Assembly (NCBI RefSeq): GCF_018780385.1
Contig: NZ_JADMJO010000014.1
Location: forward strand, 115,137-179,136
Source of the DNA: Hydrogenophaga sp.
Lineage (GTDB): Bacteria > Pseudomonadota > Gammaproteobacteria > Burkholderiales > Burkholderiaceae_C
DNA length: 64,000 bases
Direction of reading: 5' to 3'
A program made the position numbers and the translations under genes. This document shows positions 27,052 through 36,346 of the stretch, one piece after another. The notes below the pieces were generated by a model. That model searched no databases and was not told the origin of the DNA. It was given only the letters and a program-made list of their open reading frames with translations. Numbering within the stretch: position 1 is the stretch's first letter; each line of letters begins with the position of its first letter.

Positions 27052-27079
27052 TTGGTAATGAGAATTATTCCCATATAAT
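27052..27079 (+). promoter_or_regulatory. Promoter of the siderophore-receptor operon
   Basis: A perfect -10 hexamer TATAAT (27074-27079) is preceded at 16 bases by TTGGTA (27052-27057, 4/6 match to TTGACA). The Fur-like box lies between and over these elements, so a bound repressor would block RNA polymerase. A (GTT)n-like stretch sits just upstream. The transcript would have a 5' leader of roughly 220 bases before the chosen receptor start. Confidence 0.6.
27054..27072. promoter_or_regulatory. Fur box
   Basis: The 19 bases match the Fur consensus GATAATGATAATCATTATC at 14 of 19 positions by my count, with both half-site cores (TAATGA and ATTATT) kept. Position over the promoter of a TonB-dependent siderophore receptor and three iron-uptake-type membrane genes strongly supports iron repression by Fur. 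Confidence 0.75.
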
Positions 27080-27308
27080 TCGCCAGCTGCTGTGCCTACA
27101 GCAGCCATGCAGCCAGCCGAGAGGGCGAACACCGTCCGTCGCCAGCCATTTCTCTGGAAACCGACGCGGCGTGACCGTTGGCCCTCTTTCCGATCTGCCT
27201 GTCTGTGCGCTCGCGCGGGTGCGGCGGTCCGCGCTGACAGCGATGGCGTTCCCGGCAACGGGCGCCGCGCCGATGCGATCGAGGGAAGCCACCGGCACCC
27301 TTACGACC

Positions 27309-29528
27309 ATGCACAAACACCAAGACCCGCTCGCCCGCTCCTGCGGACGCATCTGCGTTGACCCATGCGCACCCTCACCCCTGACCCAAGCGATGGCCGC
27401 CATGATGCTGTCCGTCCTGCCCGCAGTGACGCTGGCGCAGGCCACGGCTTCCGGCACCGATACGGCGCCAACGCTGAGCGAGGTCACGGTGACCGCGCCC
27501 GCGCAGCCGGAGGATGCGCGTGGCCCGGTGCGCGGCTACGCGACCAAGCGCAGCGCCACCGCCACCAAAACCGACACGCCGCTGAACGAGACGCCGCAGT
27601 CGGTGACCGTCATCACGGCCGACCAGATCCGCGACCAGGGTTCGCCCAACCTGCAGGAAGCGCTGCGCTACGCGGCGGGTGTGCGCAACGAGCTCTACGG
27701 CATCGACAACCGCGGTGACTGGTTCTCGCTGCGCGGCAGCGAAGAGTCCACCCTGTTGTACAACGGCCTGCGCGAGCCGCTCACGGGCTACTACGGCACG
27801 GTGCGCACCGAGCCTTACAACTTCGAGCGCATCGAAGTGCTGCGTGGCCCCTCGTCCATCATCGCGGGGCAGAACGACCCCGGCGGCGTGGTCAACCTGG
27901 TTCCCAAGCGGCCGCTGGCCGTGCCGCAGCGCGAGGTCGGCATCCGCGTGGGCAACGATTCCCTGCGCGAGGTGCACGCCGACCTCACCGGCCCGCTCAA
28001 CGCGGAGGGCTCGCTGCTCTACCGCCTGGTCGCGGTGAAGAAGGACAGCGGTACGCAGATCCGCTTCGCCAACGAGGAGCGCACCTTCGTCGCGCCCTCG
28101 CTCACCTTCAAGCCCAACGCGCAGGACAGTTACACCGTCTATGCGGAATACCAGAAGGACCGCAGCCAGAACACCAACGCCTTCCTGCCGCTGGCCGGCA
28201 CACTGCGGCCCGCGCCCAACGGGCCGATCCCGCGCGACCTGTTCGCCGGCGAGCCCGACTGGGACACCTACGGCGGCACGCGCAAGCGCGTGGGCTACTC
28301 GCTGGACATCGGCCTGGGTGACCAGTGGCGCCTGAGCCACCAGCTGCGCCACGACCGCGTGGACGGCCGCATGGAATCCATGTACATGGACTGGTGGTCC
28401 GGCTTCCTCAACGCGGCAGGCACCCCCGATGCGAACGGCCAGTACCTCGGGCGACCCTGGTACATCTATCAGGATGGCCTGCGCCTGACCACCGGTGAGG
28501 CACTGCTCAAGCGCGACTGGGAGCTCGGCGGCGTGACACACCGCGTGGCGTTCGGCTTCGACGCCACGGACATGGAAACCAGCCTGGCCCAGGCCGACGG
28601 CATGGGCACGCCGCTCAACGTGTACGACCCGGTCTACGGCAGCTTCCCGCGCCCCTCGCTGGGCAACCCCACGCCCACCGAGACACGCATCAAGCGCCTC
28701 GGCTGGCTGGTGCAGGACCAGATGAAGTTCAACAACGGCCTGAGCGTGCGCCTGGGCGCGCGGCACGACCAGGTGCGCAACACCGTGGTCGGCGGCGAAA
28801 CCACGCGCGACTCGGCCACCAGTGTCAACCTCGGCGTGGTCTACGAGGTGCGGCCGGGCGTCTCGCCCTACGCGAGCTACTCGGAATCGTTCAACCCCGT
28901 GGCGGGCACCGACGCCTTCGGCCGGGCCTTCACGCCCAAGCGCGGCGAACAGGTGGAAGTGGGTGTCAAGTGGGAATCGCGGCAGTTGCCGATGCAGGCC
29001 ACCGCCTCGGTGTTCACGCTCCAGGAAAAGAACCGCCTGGGCGACGACCCCGACAACATCGGATTCAGCAAGCAGATCGGCGATTCGCGCGTGAAAGGCG
29101 TGGAACTGGAGGGTCAGGCTCGCGTGGGCGCCTGGCAGTTCCTGGCCAGCACCACCTACACCCAGGCACGCGCCAGCGCCACATCCTGGGGCGGTGCGCT
29201 CGATCCCACCCAGCAACTCGAGGGCATCCCGAAACACATGAGCTCGTTCTGGGCCGTGCACAACTTCCGCGACGTCGGCCTGCCCGGCGTGTCGGTGGGC
29301 GCGGGCGCGCGCTACATCGGCCGCATCGGCGACGGCACCGGGAATGTGTTCGTGCCTTCGGTGACGCTGTTCGACGCCATGGCCGCCTGGGAGACCGGCC
29401 CCTGGCGCTTCGCCCTCAACGTCAACAACCTGGCCGACGAGGACTACATCGCGGTCTGCCTGGCGCGCGGCGACTGCTGGTTCGGCAGCCGGCGCAAGGT
29501 CATCCTGACCGCCGACTACCGCTGGTGA
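27309..29528 (+). CDS. TonB-dependent siderophore receptor
   Basis: Outer-membrane gated beta-barrel importing ferric siderophores, 739 residues. The N-terminus has a long polar n-region, then a hydrophobic stretch ending AVTLAQA (about residue 40) as signal peptide. A TonB-box-like LSEVTVTA follows, then the plug domain (NETPQSVTVITADQI, ERIEVLRGPSSIIAGQNDPGGVVNLVPKRP) and a full barrel ending in ADYRW. No N-terminal signalling (STN) domain is seen, so it is not an ECF-coupled receptor. The ATG at 27309 is the most sensible of several in-frame starts. A Fur box and promoter lie 230 bases upstream. The siderophore cannot be assigned. Confidence 0.92.
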   Translation: MHKHQDPLARSCGRICVDPCAPSPLTQAMAAMMLSVLPAVTLAQATASGTDTAPTLSEVTVTAPAQPEDARGPVRGYATKRSATATKTDTPLNETPQSVTVITADQIRDQGSPNLQEALRYAAGVRNELYGIDNRGDWFSLRGSEESTLLYNGLREPLTGYYGTVRTEPYNFERIEVLRGPSSIIAGQNDPGGVVNLVPKRPLAVPQREVGIRVGNDSLREVHADLTGPLNAEGSLLYRLVAVKKDSGTQIRFANEERTFVAPSLTFKPNAQDSYTVYAEYQKDRSQNTNAFLPLAGTLRPAPNGPIPRDLFAGEPDWDTYGGTRKRVGYSLDIGLGDQWRLSHQLRHDRVDGRMESMYMDWWSGFLNAAGTPDANGQYLGRPWYIYQDGLRLTTGEALLKRDWELGGVTHRVAFGFDATDMETSLAQADGMGTPLNVYDPVYGSFPRPSLGNPTPTETRIKRLGWLVQDQMKFNNGLSVRLGARHDQVRNTVVGGETTRDSATSVNLGVVYEVRPGVSPYASYSESFNPVAGTDAFGRAFTPKRGEQVEVGVKWESRQLPMQATASVFTLQEKNRLGDDPDNIGFSKQIGDSRVKGVELEGQARVGAWQFLASTTYTQARASATSWGGALDPTQQLEGIPKHMSSFWAVHNFRDVGLPGVSVGAGARYIGRIGDGTGNVFVPSVTLFDAMAAWETGPWRFALNVNNLADEDYIAVCLARGDCWFGSRRKVILTADYRW

Positions 29529-29567
29529 GCAAGCCATGAGGACCACAACTCGCGCGGAGGTTGCCCA

Positions 29568-29867
29568 ATGACCACCGCCACCTCGCCCACCACCGCCCAC
29601 GTGATCGGCCGCATCGCGGCCAGCTTGCTGGGCGGCTACGCCTTCACCTGGGGCGTCACCACGCTGGGCATCACCGGCCTGGTGGCGCTCGGCGTGGACT
29701 ACCACGAAGCCCACACCGTGCTGATGCTGCTGGCCTTCCTCGTCTTCCTCGTCGCCTTCGTCTGGGCCTTCGCGGCGCGCAGCCTCGCTCGCGTGTGGCT
29801 GGTGCTGGGGCTGGGCGGCCTGTGCATGACCGGGGCGGCCTGGCTGCTGCAGCAACAACTGATCTAG
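29568..29867 (+). CDS. DUF3649 small membrane protein, iron-uptake associated
   Basis: 99 residues with three hydrophobic helices (about 12-38, 48-70, 75-95). The pattern matches the DUF3649 family, which regularly lies beside TonB-dependent receptors and PepSY transmembrane proteins. GGAGG upstream (about 29556) supports the start. It lies 39 bases downstream of the receptor and 9 bases before the PepSY gene, clearly one operon. The molecular role is unknown. Confidence 0.85.
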   Translation: MTTATSPTTAHVIGRIAASLLGGYAFTWGVTTLGITGLVALGVDYHEAHTVLMLLAFLVFLVAFVWAFAARSLARVWLVLGLGGLCMTGAAWLLQQQLI

Positions 29868-29876
29868 GAGCCCGCC

Positions 29877-31574
29877 ATGCTGTCGAACTTCCGCCTCTCC
29901 ATGACCTGGCTGCACACCTGGTTCGGCCTCGTGCTGGGCTTCGTGCTCGTGGTCGTGTTCTTCTTTGGTTCGCTCTCGGTGTTCGACCGCGAGATCGACC
30001 GCTGGGCCATCCCCGAGACGCGCTTCGAGCCCCAGCCCATGCCCTCGTTCGACCGCGTGCTGCTGCCCATCCTGCAGCGTGTGCAGCCCGACGAAGTGGA
30101 CTACGCGGCCAATATGCCGCTGCTGCACGACCCGAAGCAAGGCCCGATGACGCCGCGCCTGGAACTGCCGGCCGACGAGTTCTGGGCCTACACCACGCAC
30201 CGCGACCCGGTGCTGGCCATGGGCGTGGGCTTTCGCGTGCCGCAGCCGAAAGACCCGCAGGGTCACAACCACGTCCACGGCGACACCACCATCGACCCGC
30301 GCAACGGCGAGGCCCTGCGCGAAGGGCAGCAGAAGATCGGCAGCGAGTTCTTCTACCCGCTGCACTACAGCCTGCACCTGGAGTGGAAGCTGATCGGCTT
30401 CTGGATCGTGGCCCTGGCGGCGCTGACCATGCTGGCCATGCTGGTCACGGGCCTGGTGATGCACCGCAAGGTGCTGGCCGAGCTGTTCACCTTCCGGCCC
30501 ACCAAGCACCTGCGACGCGGCCTGCTCGACCTGCACAACCTCACCGGCGTGGTGGCCCTGCCCTTCCACTTCTTCTTCGCCTTCACGGGCCTGGTCATCT
30601 TCGCGCAGTTCTACTACCTGCCGGTGTCGCAGACCATGCTGCGCCCGCTGGCGCAGGCACACGAAGTGGCCGAGGCCGCCGCCACCGGCCTGCCCCACGC
30701 GCGGGCGGGCGTGGCCGGGCCCCTGGCCTCGGTGGACGCCATGGTGCTCGAAGCCCGGCGCCGCTGGGACGCGCGCGGCATGCCCGGCCAGGTCGGCTTT
30801 CTGCAGGTGCATCACGTGGGCGACGCCAACAGCTACGTGAGCATCTACCGCGCCGGCAGCGACCGCGTGGCCCTGGTGGGCCAGGCCGTGCACTTCAAGG
30901 GCTCCACCGGTGAGGTGCTGCGCGAGGAGCCGGCGCCCACCGTGCCGCACGGCATCGAAGAATTCCTCACCGGCCTGCACCTGCAGCACTTCGAGCACTG
31001 GCTGCTGCGCTGGCTCTACGTGTTCGGCGGGTTGCTGGGCTGCGTCTGCATCGCCACCGGCTTCCTGTTCTTCGTGGAAAAGCGCAAGCGCCAGCACGCG
31101 CAGCGGGGCGTGGCGGGCAGCCGTGTCGTTGACGCACTGGCGGTGAGCACCGTCACCGGCATGTTGATCGCCACCGCCGCCATCCTGGTGGCCAACCGGG
31201 TGCTGCCCGCCGGGCTGGCCGAGCGGGGCGAGTGGGAGCGGCTGGCCTTCTGGGGCGCATGGCTGATCGCTGCGGCGCACGCGTTCTGGCGCAGCGCCCC
31301 GGTGGCGCAGGGCACGGTCTCACCCGCCTGGCGCGAGCAGTGCCGCGCCTTTTCTGCGCTCGCTCTGCTCGCGGTGCTGTTGAACTGGGCCAGCACAGGG
31401 GACCACCTGGGCAAGACCCTGTTCTCCTACTGGCCCGTGGCCGGCGTGGACCTGGCATTGCTGGTCTCGGCCGGCCTGGCGTGGGGGGCGGCACGCCGCC
31501 TCGCCCGCCGTGAGCGCAGCGGCGCGCCACAAGCCCTTCCCAAACCCTCGCCCGAGGAGACCGCCCATGTCTGA
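29877..31574 (+). CDS. PepSY-associated transmembrane protein (siderophore-iron reductase-like)
   Basis: 565-residue inner-membrane protein of the FoxB/PiuB-like PepSY_TM family. The opening SMTWLHTWFGLVLGF with its His and the HNLTGVVALPFHFFFAFTG segment are the conserved helices thought to carry haem. A periplasmic PepSY-like region lies between (about 45-165), a second soluble region about 250-350, and several C-terminal helices follow. Family members are implicated in reducing or releasing iron from siderophores in the periplasm. The stop overlaps the following gene by 8 bases, and the operon is under the upstream Fur box. Confidence 0.88.
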   Translation: MLSNFRLSMTWLHTWFGLVLGFVLVVVFFFGSLSVFDREIDRWAIPETRFEPQPMPSFDRVLLPILQRVQPDEVDYAANMPLLHDPKQGPMTPRLELPADEFWAYTTHRDPVLAMGVGFRVPQPKDPQGHNHVHGDTTIDPRNGEALREGQQKIGSEFFYPLHYSLHLEWKLIGFWIVALAALTMLAMLVTGLVMHRKVLAELFTFRPTKHLRRGLLDLHNLTGVVALPFHFFFAFTGLVIFAQFYYLPVSQTMLRPLAQAHEVAEAAATGLPHARAGVAGPLASVDAMVLEARRRWDARGMPGQVGFLQVHHVGDANSYVSIYRAGSDRVALVGQAVHFKGSTGEVLREEPAPTVPHGIEEFLTGLHLQHFEHWLLRWLYVFGGLLGCVCIATGFLFFVEKRKRQHAQRGVAGSRVVDALAVSTVTGMLIATAAILVANRVLPAGLAERGEWERLAFWGAWLIAAAHAFWRSAPVAQGTVSPAWREQCRAFSALALLAVLLNWASTGDHLGKTLFSYWPVAGVDLALLVSAGLAWGAARRLARRERSGAPQALPKPSPEETAHV

Positions 31575-31887
31575 AGCCATGTTGCTCGGGCTGGCCGCTC
31601 TGGCGGCATGGGTCTCCATGGCCTGGCTGGCGCTGTCGATGGAGGTGCACTGGCGGCAGGTCACTGGATCGCAGGCGACGGTGCCTCGGTTGCTTCGCCG
31701 CGGCCTGCGGCAGGCCGGTGCACTGGGCCTGCTGGCGTCGCTCGCGCTGTGTCTGGCGGCCGACCACCCTTCCATGGCCGTGTTGGTCTGGGTGATGTTC
31801 GTCGCCGCGTCCGCTTTCGGGATCGCCATGCTGCTCACCTGGCGACCGCGCGTGATGCGCGCGCTGCTGGTCGGTGCCCGTGTGTGA
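31567..31887 (+). CDS. DUF3325 small membrane protein
   Basis: 106 residues with three hydrophobic helices (about 4-24, 45-64, 70-92), matching DUF3325, a family that travels with PepSY transmembrane and DUF3649 genes at siderophore loci. The ATG lies inside the last codons of the PepSY gene (8-base overlap) with GAGGAG seven to eight bases upstream. Probably the last gene of the iron operon; function is unknown. Convergent with mnmA (20-base gap). Confidence 0.82.
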   Translation: MSEAMLLGLAALAAWVSMAWLALSMEVHWRQVTGSQATVPRLLRRGLRQAGALGLLASLALCLAADHPSMAVLVWVMFVAASAFGIAMLLTWRPRVMRALLVGARV

Positions 31888-31907
31888 GCGTCTGAACGCG
31901 GGTCGGA

Positions 31908-33062
31908 TCAGGCCGGCACGGGCCCCGAGCGGGCGGATGTTTCGGCGGCCATGGACGCGGCATCGGAGGTGATCACACCGCCGCCCAGGCACACCTCGCC
32001 GTCGTACAGCACCGCACTTTGCCCGGGTGTCACGGCCCATTGGGGATCGGTGAACGCGAGCGCGAAACCGGCGTCACCGTCGGCCTCGAAACGGCAAGGC
32101 GCATCCGCCTGGCGGTAGCGCGTCTTGGCGGCCATGTTGCCGGTGGCGGGCGCATGGCCCGACACCCAGCTCACGTCCTGCGCGCGCAGCCGCGGCGTGA
32201 GCAGCCAGGGGTGGTCATGGCCCTGCACCACCCAGAGCGTGTTGGTCTCGATGTCCTTGCGTGCGACGAACCAGGGCGCGTGCTCGTTGCCGCCCTTCTG
32301 CGCGCCCTTCTCGCGCACTCCCCCGATGCCCAGGCCCTGGCGTTGCCCCAAGGTGTAGAAGCTCAGGCCCACATGCTGGCCGAGCACGCGGCCCTTGTGA
32401 TCCTTGATCGGGCCCGGTTCCTTCGCGATGTAGCGGTTGAGAAAATCGCGGAACGGCCGCTCGCCGATGAAGCAGATACCGGTGCTGTCCTTCTTTTTCG
32501 CGTTGGGTAGGGCGATTTCGGCCGCGATGCGACGCACCTCGGTCTTGGGCAGCTCGCCCACCGGGAACAGCGTCTTGCTCAGTTGTGCCTGGTTCAGGCG
32601 GTGCAGAAAGTAACTCTGGTCCTTCAGGGGATCGCGCCCCTTGAGCAGCTCGAACGATCCGTTGCGCTCGCGCACCCGGGCGTAGTGGCCGGTGGCGATC
32701 TTCTCGGCGCCCAGGCGCATGGCGTGGTCGAGGAAGGCCTTGAACTTGATTTCGGCGTTGCACAGGATGTCGGGATTCGGCGTTCGCCCGGCCTGGTACT
32801 CACGCAGGAACTCGGCGAACACGCGGTCCTTGTACTCGGCGGCGAAGTTCACGTGTTCGATGTCGATGCCCAGCACATCGGCCACGCTGGCGGCGTCCAG
32901 AAAGTCCTGCCGGGTCGAGCAGTAATCACTGTCGTCATCGTCTTCCCAGTTCTTCATGAAGATGCCGATGACCTCATACCCTTGCTGCTTGAGCAGGTAC
33001 GCGCTCACCGCAGAGTCCACGCCACCGCTCAATCCCACCACCACCCGCTGTTTGCTTGCCAT
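31908..33062 (-). CDS. mnmA: tRNA-specific 2-thiouridylase
   Basis: Adds sulfur to U34 of tRNA-Lys/Glu/Gln. 384 residues. The N-terminal ATP-pyrophosphatase P-loop SGGVDS is at 12-17. The two catalytic cysteines lie in [12 protein letters not shown] and [12 protein letters not shown] (alternating thiol/persulfide mechanism). The C-terminal beta-barrel includes [17 protein letters not shown]. Start ATG at 33062, directly next to a 216-base intergenic region shared with the polyamine-type transporter operon. Confidence 0.97.
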   Translation of the reverse strand: MASKQRVVVGLSGGVDSAVSAYLLKQQGYEVIGIFMKNWEDDDDSDYCSTRQDFLDAASVADVLGIDIEHVNFAAEYKDRVFAEFLREYQAGRTPNPDILCNAEIKFKAFLDHAMRLGAEKIATGHYARVRERNGSFELLKGRDPLKDQSYFLHRLNQAQLSKTLFPVGELPKTEVRRIAAEIALPNAKKKDSTGICFIGERPFRDFLNRYIAKEPGPIKDHKGRVLGQHVGLSFYTLGQRQGLGIGGVREKGAQKGGNEHAPWFVARKDIETNTLWVVQGHDHPWLLTPRLRAQDVSWVSGHAPATGNMAAKTRYRQADAPCRFEADGDAGFALAFTDPQWAVTPGQSAVLYDGEVCLGGGVITSDAASMAAETSARSGPVPA

Positions 33063-33089
33063 CGGGGGATTATCCCAGTCGCGAACATG

Positions 33090-33108
33090 GCCCCGCGTGT
33101 AGCGGGGC
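33090..33108. other. GC-rich hairpin in divergent intergenic region
   Basis: GCCCCGC (33090-33096) and GCGGGGC (33102-33108) make a perfect 7-bp stem with loop GTGTA, 28 bases upstream of the mnmA start. No T-run follows on either strand. It could lie in the mnmA 5' leader or be a transcription block between the divergent units. Function is unknown. Confidence 0.3.
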
Positions 33109-33169
33109 TGTCACCGGGCCGTCACCCCTTCGACGTACGCTGGAGTCGGCCCGCTTCGGGCTTGCCGTC

Positions 33170-33197
33170 TTGACAAGCCATGCGGTTGGACCATAGT
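33170..33197 (+). promoter_or_regulatory. Promoter of the polyamine-type ABC transporter operon
   Basis: A perfect -35 TTGACA (33170-33175) is followed after 16 bases by CATAGT (33192-33197; four of six match TATAAT). The next gene in this orientation starts at 33279, leaving a leader of about 75 bases. Confidence 0.5.
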
Positions 33198-33278
33198 GGC
33201 GCTTCGCCTGTCACACCCGGTCCATCCCGTCGTCACGCCGTTTTCATTGTCCTGTCACCATTGAAAGTGAGTCCCCAC

Positions 33279-34346
33279 ATGAACCGACCCCTTCGCCACA
33301 TCGCCCTGGCCTCCCTGTTGCTGTGCGTCGCCACCGGCGCCAGCGCACAAGACAAAACCCTGCGACTGCTCACCTGGGGCGGGTACGCGCCCAAGGAAGT
33401 GGTCGAGCAGTTCACCAAGGAAACCGGCATCAATGTCGAGGTCACGCTCTCGAACAACGAGGAAATGATCTCCAAGCTGCGCGCTACCGCCGGCGCGGGC
33501 TTCGATCTGGTGCAGCCCAGCCAGGACCGCATCGCCGGCCCGCAGACCGAATTCAAGATCTACAAGCCCATGGACCTGAGCAAACTCAAGTCCGAGCTGT
33601 TCATCCCGACCATGCTCGATGCCACCAAGAAGAACACGACCGTGGCCGGGAAGGTCTATGGCGTGCCGCACATCTGGGGCACCGACGGGCTTGTGGTCAA
33701 CACCAAGACATCCAAAGCCACCGATTACGCCGACCTGTGCGCGGCCGACAACGCCGGCAAGGTCAGCATGCGCCTGAAGCGCCCCACGCTGATCGCGATG
33801 GCATTTGCATCCGGCAAAGACCCGTTCAAGCTCTACAACGACCCCAAGGCCTACACCGCCTTGATGGACGACATGGGCAAGAAGCTGGCCGACTGCAAGA
33901 AGAACGTGAAGTTCTACTGGGACGGCAAGGACCAGTTGCTCGCCGGCATCCGCTCGGGTGAACTGACCACCGCCATGATGTGGGACACCGGCGGCTGGGA
34001 ACTGAACAAGGCCAACCCGGACATCAAGTTCATTGCGCCCAAATCCGGCGCGCTGGGCTGGGTCGACACCTTCGCCCTGCCGGCCAAGGGCAAGAACGAC
34101 GAAGCTGCCTACGCCTGGATCAACTTCAACATGCGCCCTGAAGTCGCCGCCAAAGTCGCCAGTGCCGCGGGCAACTTCACCGCCAGCAAAGGCGCCGACC
34201 AGCTGGCCGACGCGACGCTCAAGAAGCAGTTCGCCGACAGCTTCCCCGACGCCGCGCTGAAGAACATCAAGTGGTACCCGCCGGTGCCCGCCGGCATTGA
34301 AGACATCGAAGGCCGCGTGCTCGACCGCGTCAAAGCCGCCCAGTAA
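33279..34346 (+). CDS. Polyamine-type ABC transporter substrate-binding protein
   Basis: 355-residue periplasmic binding protein of the PotD/PotF family. Signal peptide about 1-24, cleaved in ASAQ. Mature protein starts KTLRLLTWGGYAPKEVVEQF, the usual opening; SNNEEMISKLRA, GVPHIWGTDGLVVN and the late GWVDTFALPAKGKN are family blocks. Spermidine, putrescine or a related cationic or amino-acid ligand is likely; the ligand is not deducible. The ATG at 33279 replaces a longer in-frame possibility that would spoil the signal peptide. First gene of a four-gene transporter operon. Confidence 0.92.
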   Translation: MNRPLRHIALASLLLCVATGASAQDKTLRLLTWGGYAPKEVVEQFTKETGINVEVTLSNNEEMISKLRATAGAGFDLVQPSQDRIAGPQTEFKIYKPMDLSKLKSELFIPTMLDATKKNTTVAGKVYGVPHIWGTDGLVVNTKTSKATDYADLCAADNAGKVSMRLKRPTLIAMAFASGKDPFKLYNDPKAYTALMDDMGKKLADCKKNVKFYWDGKDQLLAGIRSGELTTAMMWDTGGWELNKANPDIKFIAPKSGALGWVDTFALPAKGKNDEAAYAWINFNMRPEVAAKVASAAGNFTASKGADQLADATLKKQFADSFPDAALKNIKWYPPVPAGIEDIEGRVLDRVKAAQ

Positions 34347-34349
34347 GCG

Positions 34350-35465
34350 GTGCCCACACCCGGTGCCGCATCCGTCGGCGACAACGATCTCGAAGTCCTG
34401 GCCGTCGACAAACGCTATGGCGCGTTTGCGGCGGTCCAGGCCCTGAGCTTCAACGTCCGCCGCGGCTCGTTCTTCTCCATCCTCGGCCCCTCGGGCTGCG
34501 GCAAGACCACGCTGCTGCGCATGGTCGCGGGCTTCATCGCCCCCGACAGCGGCGACCTGCGCATCAAAGGCGCGTCCATGCTCGGCGTGCCACCCAACCG
34601 GCGACCGGTGAACATGGTGTTCCAGCACCTGGCGCTGTTTCCCATGATGAGCGTGGGCGAGAACATCGCCTACGGGCTGGCGCGACGCGGCGTCAAGAGC
34701 CCAGCCATCAAGGCCAAGGTCACCGACATGCTGCAGCGCGTGGGCCTGCCCGGCAGCGTCGACAAGCGCATCGACCAGCTCTCGGGCGGGCAGAAGCAGC
34801 GCGTGGCCATCGCGCGCTCGCTCGTGCTGGAGCCCACCCTGCTGCTGCTCGACGAGCCGCTGGGCGCGCTTGACCTGAAACTGCGCGAGCACATGAAGGT
34901 CGAGCTCAAACAGTTGCAGGCGGAGATCGGCACCACCTTCGTCTACATCACGCACGACCAGTCGGAAGCGCTGGTGATGTCGGACCAGGTCGCGGTGATG
35001 AACCAGGGCCGCTTCGAGCAGGTCGGCAGCCCGCAACAGCTGTACTACCAGCCGGCCACGTCCTTCGTGGCCGGTTTCGTGGGCAACAACAACCGTTTCG
35101 AGGGCCACGTGGAGCAACTCAATGGAGCCCAGGTGCAGCTGCGCACCGGCAGCGGCATGGCGCTGTGGGCGCAGGCCGTGGGCACGGTCTCCGTGGGCCA
35201 GACCGCGGTGCTCTTCGTGCGGCCCGAGGCCATCGAGATCGGGCGCAGCCCGCGCGAGCTGCCGGCTGGCGACCCGGCCTGGAGCGCGGTGGTCGACAGC
35301 GTGCTGTTCGACGGCGGCAACTCCACCGTGCAGGTGCGCGAGACGCGCAGCAACACGCCGCTGCACATCGCCCTGCCCCTCACCGGGCGCCTGGCTGATC
35401 TGAAGCCGGGCGAAACGGTGCACTTCGCGTATCAGAGCGCGCAGGCCTGGTGTTTCGGGGCATGA
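34350..35465 (+). CDS. Polyamine-type ABC transporter ATP-binding protein
   Basis: 371-residue ATPase of the PotA type. Walker A GPSGCGKTT near residue 47, signature LSGGQKQRVAIARSL, Walker B LLLLDEPLGALD, switch His in ITHDQSEA, and a C-terminal TOBE domain (about 255-365). The start is GTG, three bases after the upstream stop, so it is translationally linked to the binding-protein gene. Drives uptake through the two permeases that follow. Confidence 0.94.
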   Translation: MPTPGAASVGDNDLEVLAVDKRYGAFAAVQALSFNVRRGSFFSILGPSGCGKTTLLRMVAGFIAPDSGDLRIKGASMLGVPPNRRPVNMVFQHLALFPMMSVGENIAYGLARRGVKSPAIKAKVTDMLQRVGLPGSVDKRIDQLSGGQKQRVAIARSLVLEPTLLLLDEPLGALDLKLREHMKVELKQLQAEIGTTFVYITHDQSEALVMSDQVAVMNQGRFEQVGSPQQLYYQPATSFVAGFVGNNNRFEGHVEQLNGAQVQLRTGSGMALWAQAVGTVSVGQTAVLFVRPEAIEIGRSPRELPAGDPAWSAVVDSVLFDGGNSTVQVRETRSNTPLHIALPLTGRLADLKPGETVHFAYQSAQAWCFGA

Positions 35466-35472
35466 ACCCACC

Positions 35473-36339
35473 ATGAGCGAAAGCACCCACCGCCGCTTCT
35501 TCCTGGGTGTGTTGTTGGCGCCGGCGTTGCTGTGGCTGCTGGGCCTGGTGATCCTGCCGCACATCGAACTGCTGGTGCTCTCGCTGCAGGCGCGCACCGG
35601 GCCAGGCGAGTACGGCTTCAGCCTGGAGCAGTACCGCACCTTCGTGGACGAGCCGCTGTACTGGAACACCTTCGTGCGCACCGCCACGCTCTCGGTGCTG
35701 GCCACCGTGCTCACTCTGTTGCTGGCGTTCCCGGCCGCCTGGTACATCGCCAAGGTGGCGCGTGGGCGCGCCAAGACCGTGCTGCTGGTGCTGTGCCTGC
35801 TGCCGTTCTGGGTCAGCGAGATGGTGCGCACGCTGGGCTGGCTGATCCTGCTGCGCGAAACCGGTGTCATCTCCAGCCTGCTGCAAAGCGTGGGCCTGGC
35901 CGATGCACCGGTGGAGCTGCTCTACCGGGATGCCACCATCCTGGTCGGCTTGGTCTACGCCTCGTTGCTCTTCATGGTGATCCCGCTGGTCAACAGCCTG
36001 GAAAGCCTGGACGACAGCCTGATCGAAGCCGCCTACGACCTCGGCGGCAGCACCGCCAACATCGTGCGCCGCATCGTCATCCCGCACGCGGCGCCGGGCA
36101 TCGCGGCCGGTTGCATCGTGGTCTTCATGCTGTGCCTGGGCAACTACCTCACGCCCACGCTGCTGGGCGGCAAGAACTCGCTGTGGTTCACCGAGCAGAT
36201 CTACACGCAGTTCATCACCCGCTTCAACTGGAACCAGGGCGCGGCCTTCGGTTTCCTGCTGCTGTTTCTCTCCACCGTGCTGGTGTGGGTGGGCTTGCGA
36301 CTCACAGGCCAGCGTTTCGGCGCGGTGATGAAGACCTGA
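35473..36339 (+). CDS. Polyamine-type ABC transporter permease (PotB-like)
   Basis: 288-residue inner-membrane permease with six hydrophobic segments. The EAA loop that contacts the ATPase is at SLIEAAYDLGGSTANIVRRIVIP (about residue 185). Follows the ATPase gene by 7 bases. Pairs with the PotC-like protein downstream to form the channel. Confidence 0.93.
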   Translation: MSESTHRRFFLGVLLAPALLWLLGLVILPHIELLVLSLQARTGPGEYGFSLEQYRTFVDEPLYWNTFVRTATLSVLATVLTLLLAFPAAWYIAKVARGRAKTVLLVLCLLPFWVSEMVRTLGWLILLRETGVISSLLQSVGLADAPVELLYRDATILVGLVYASLLFMVIPLVNSLESLDDSLIEAAYDLGGSTANIVRRIVIPHAAPGIAAGCIVVFMLCLGNYLTPTLLGGKNSLWFTEQIYTQFITRFNWNQGAAFGFLLLFLSTVLVWVGLRLTGQRFGAVMKT

Positions 36340-36346
36340 AGACATG

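Noticed and set aside
27092..27361. 89-codon frame upstream of and overlapping the siderophore receptor
   Set aside because: Arg/Ala-rich, no ribosome site, overlaps the receptor's signal peptide region in another frame; resembles no known protein.
27375..31280. 1301-codon open frame on the minus strand across the iron-uptake operon
   Set aside because: It lies antisense to four well-recognised genes, has a His/Gln/Arg/Val-rich composition typical of the mirror frame of GC-rich coding DNA, and shows no domain.
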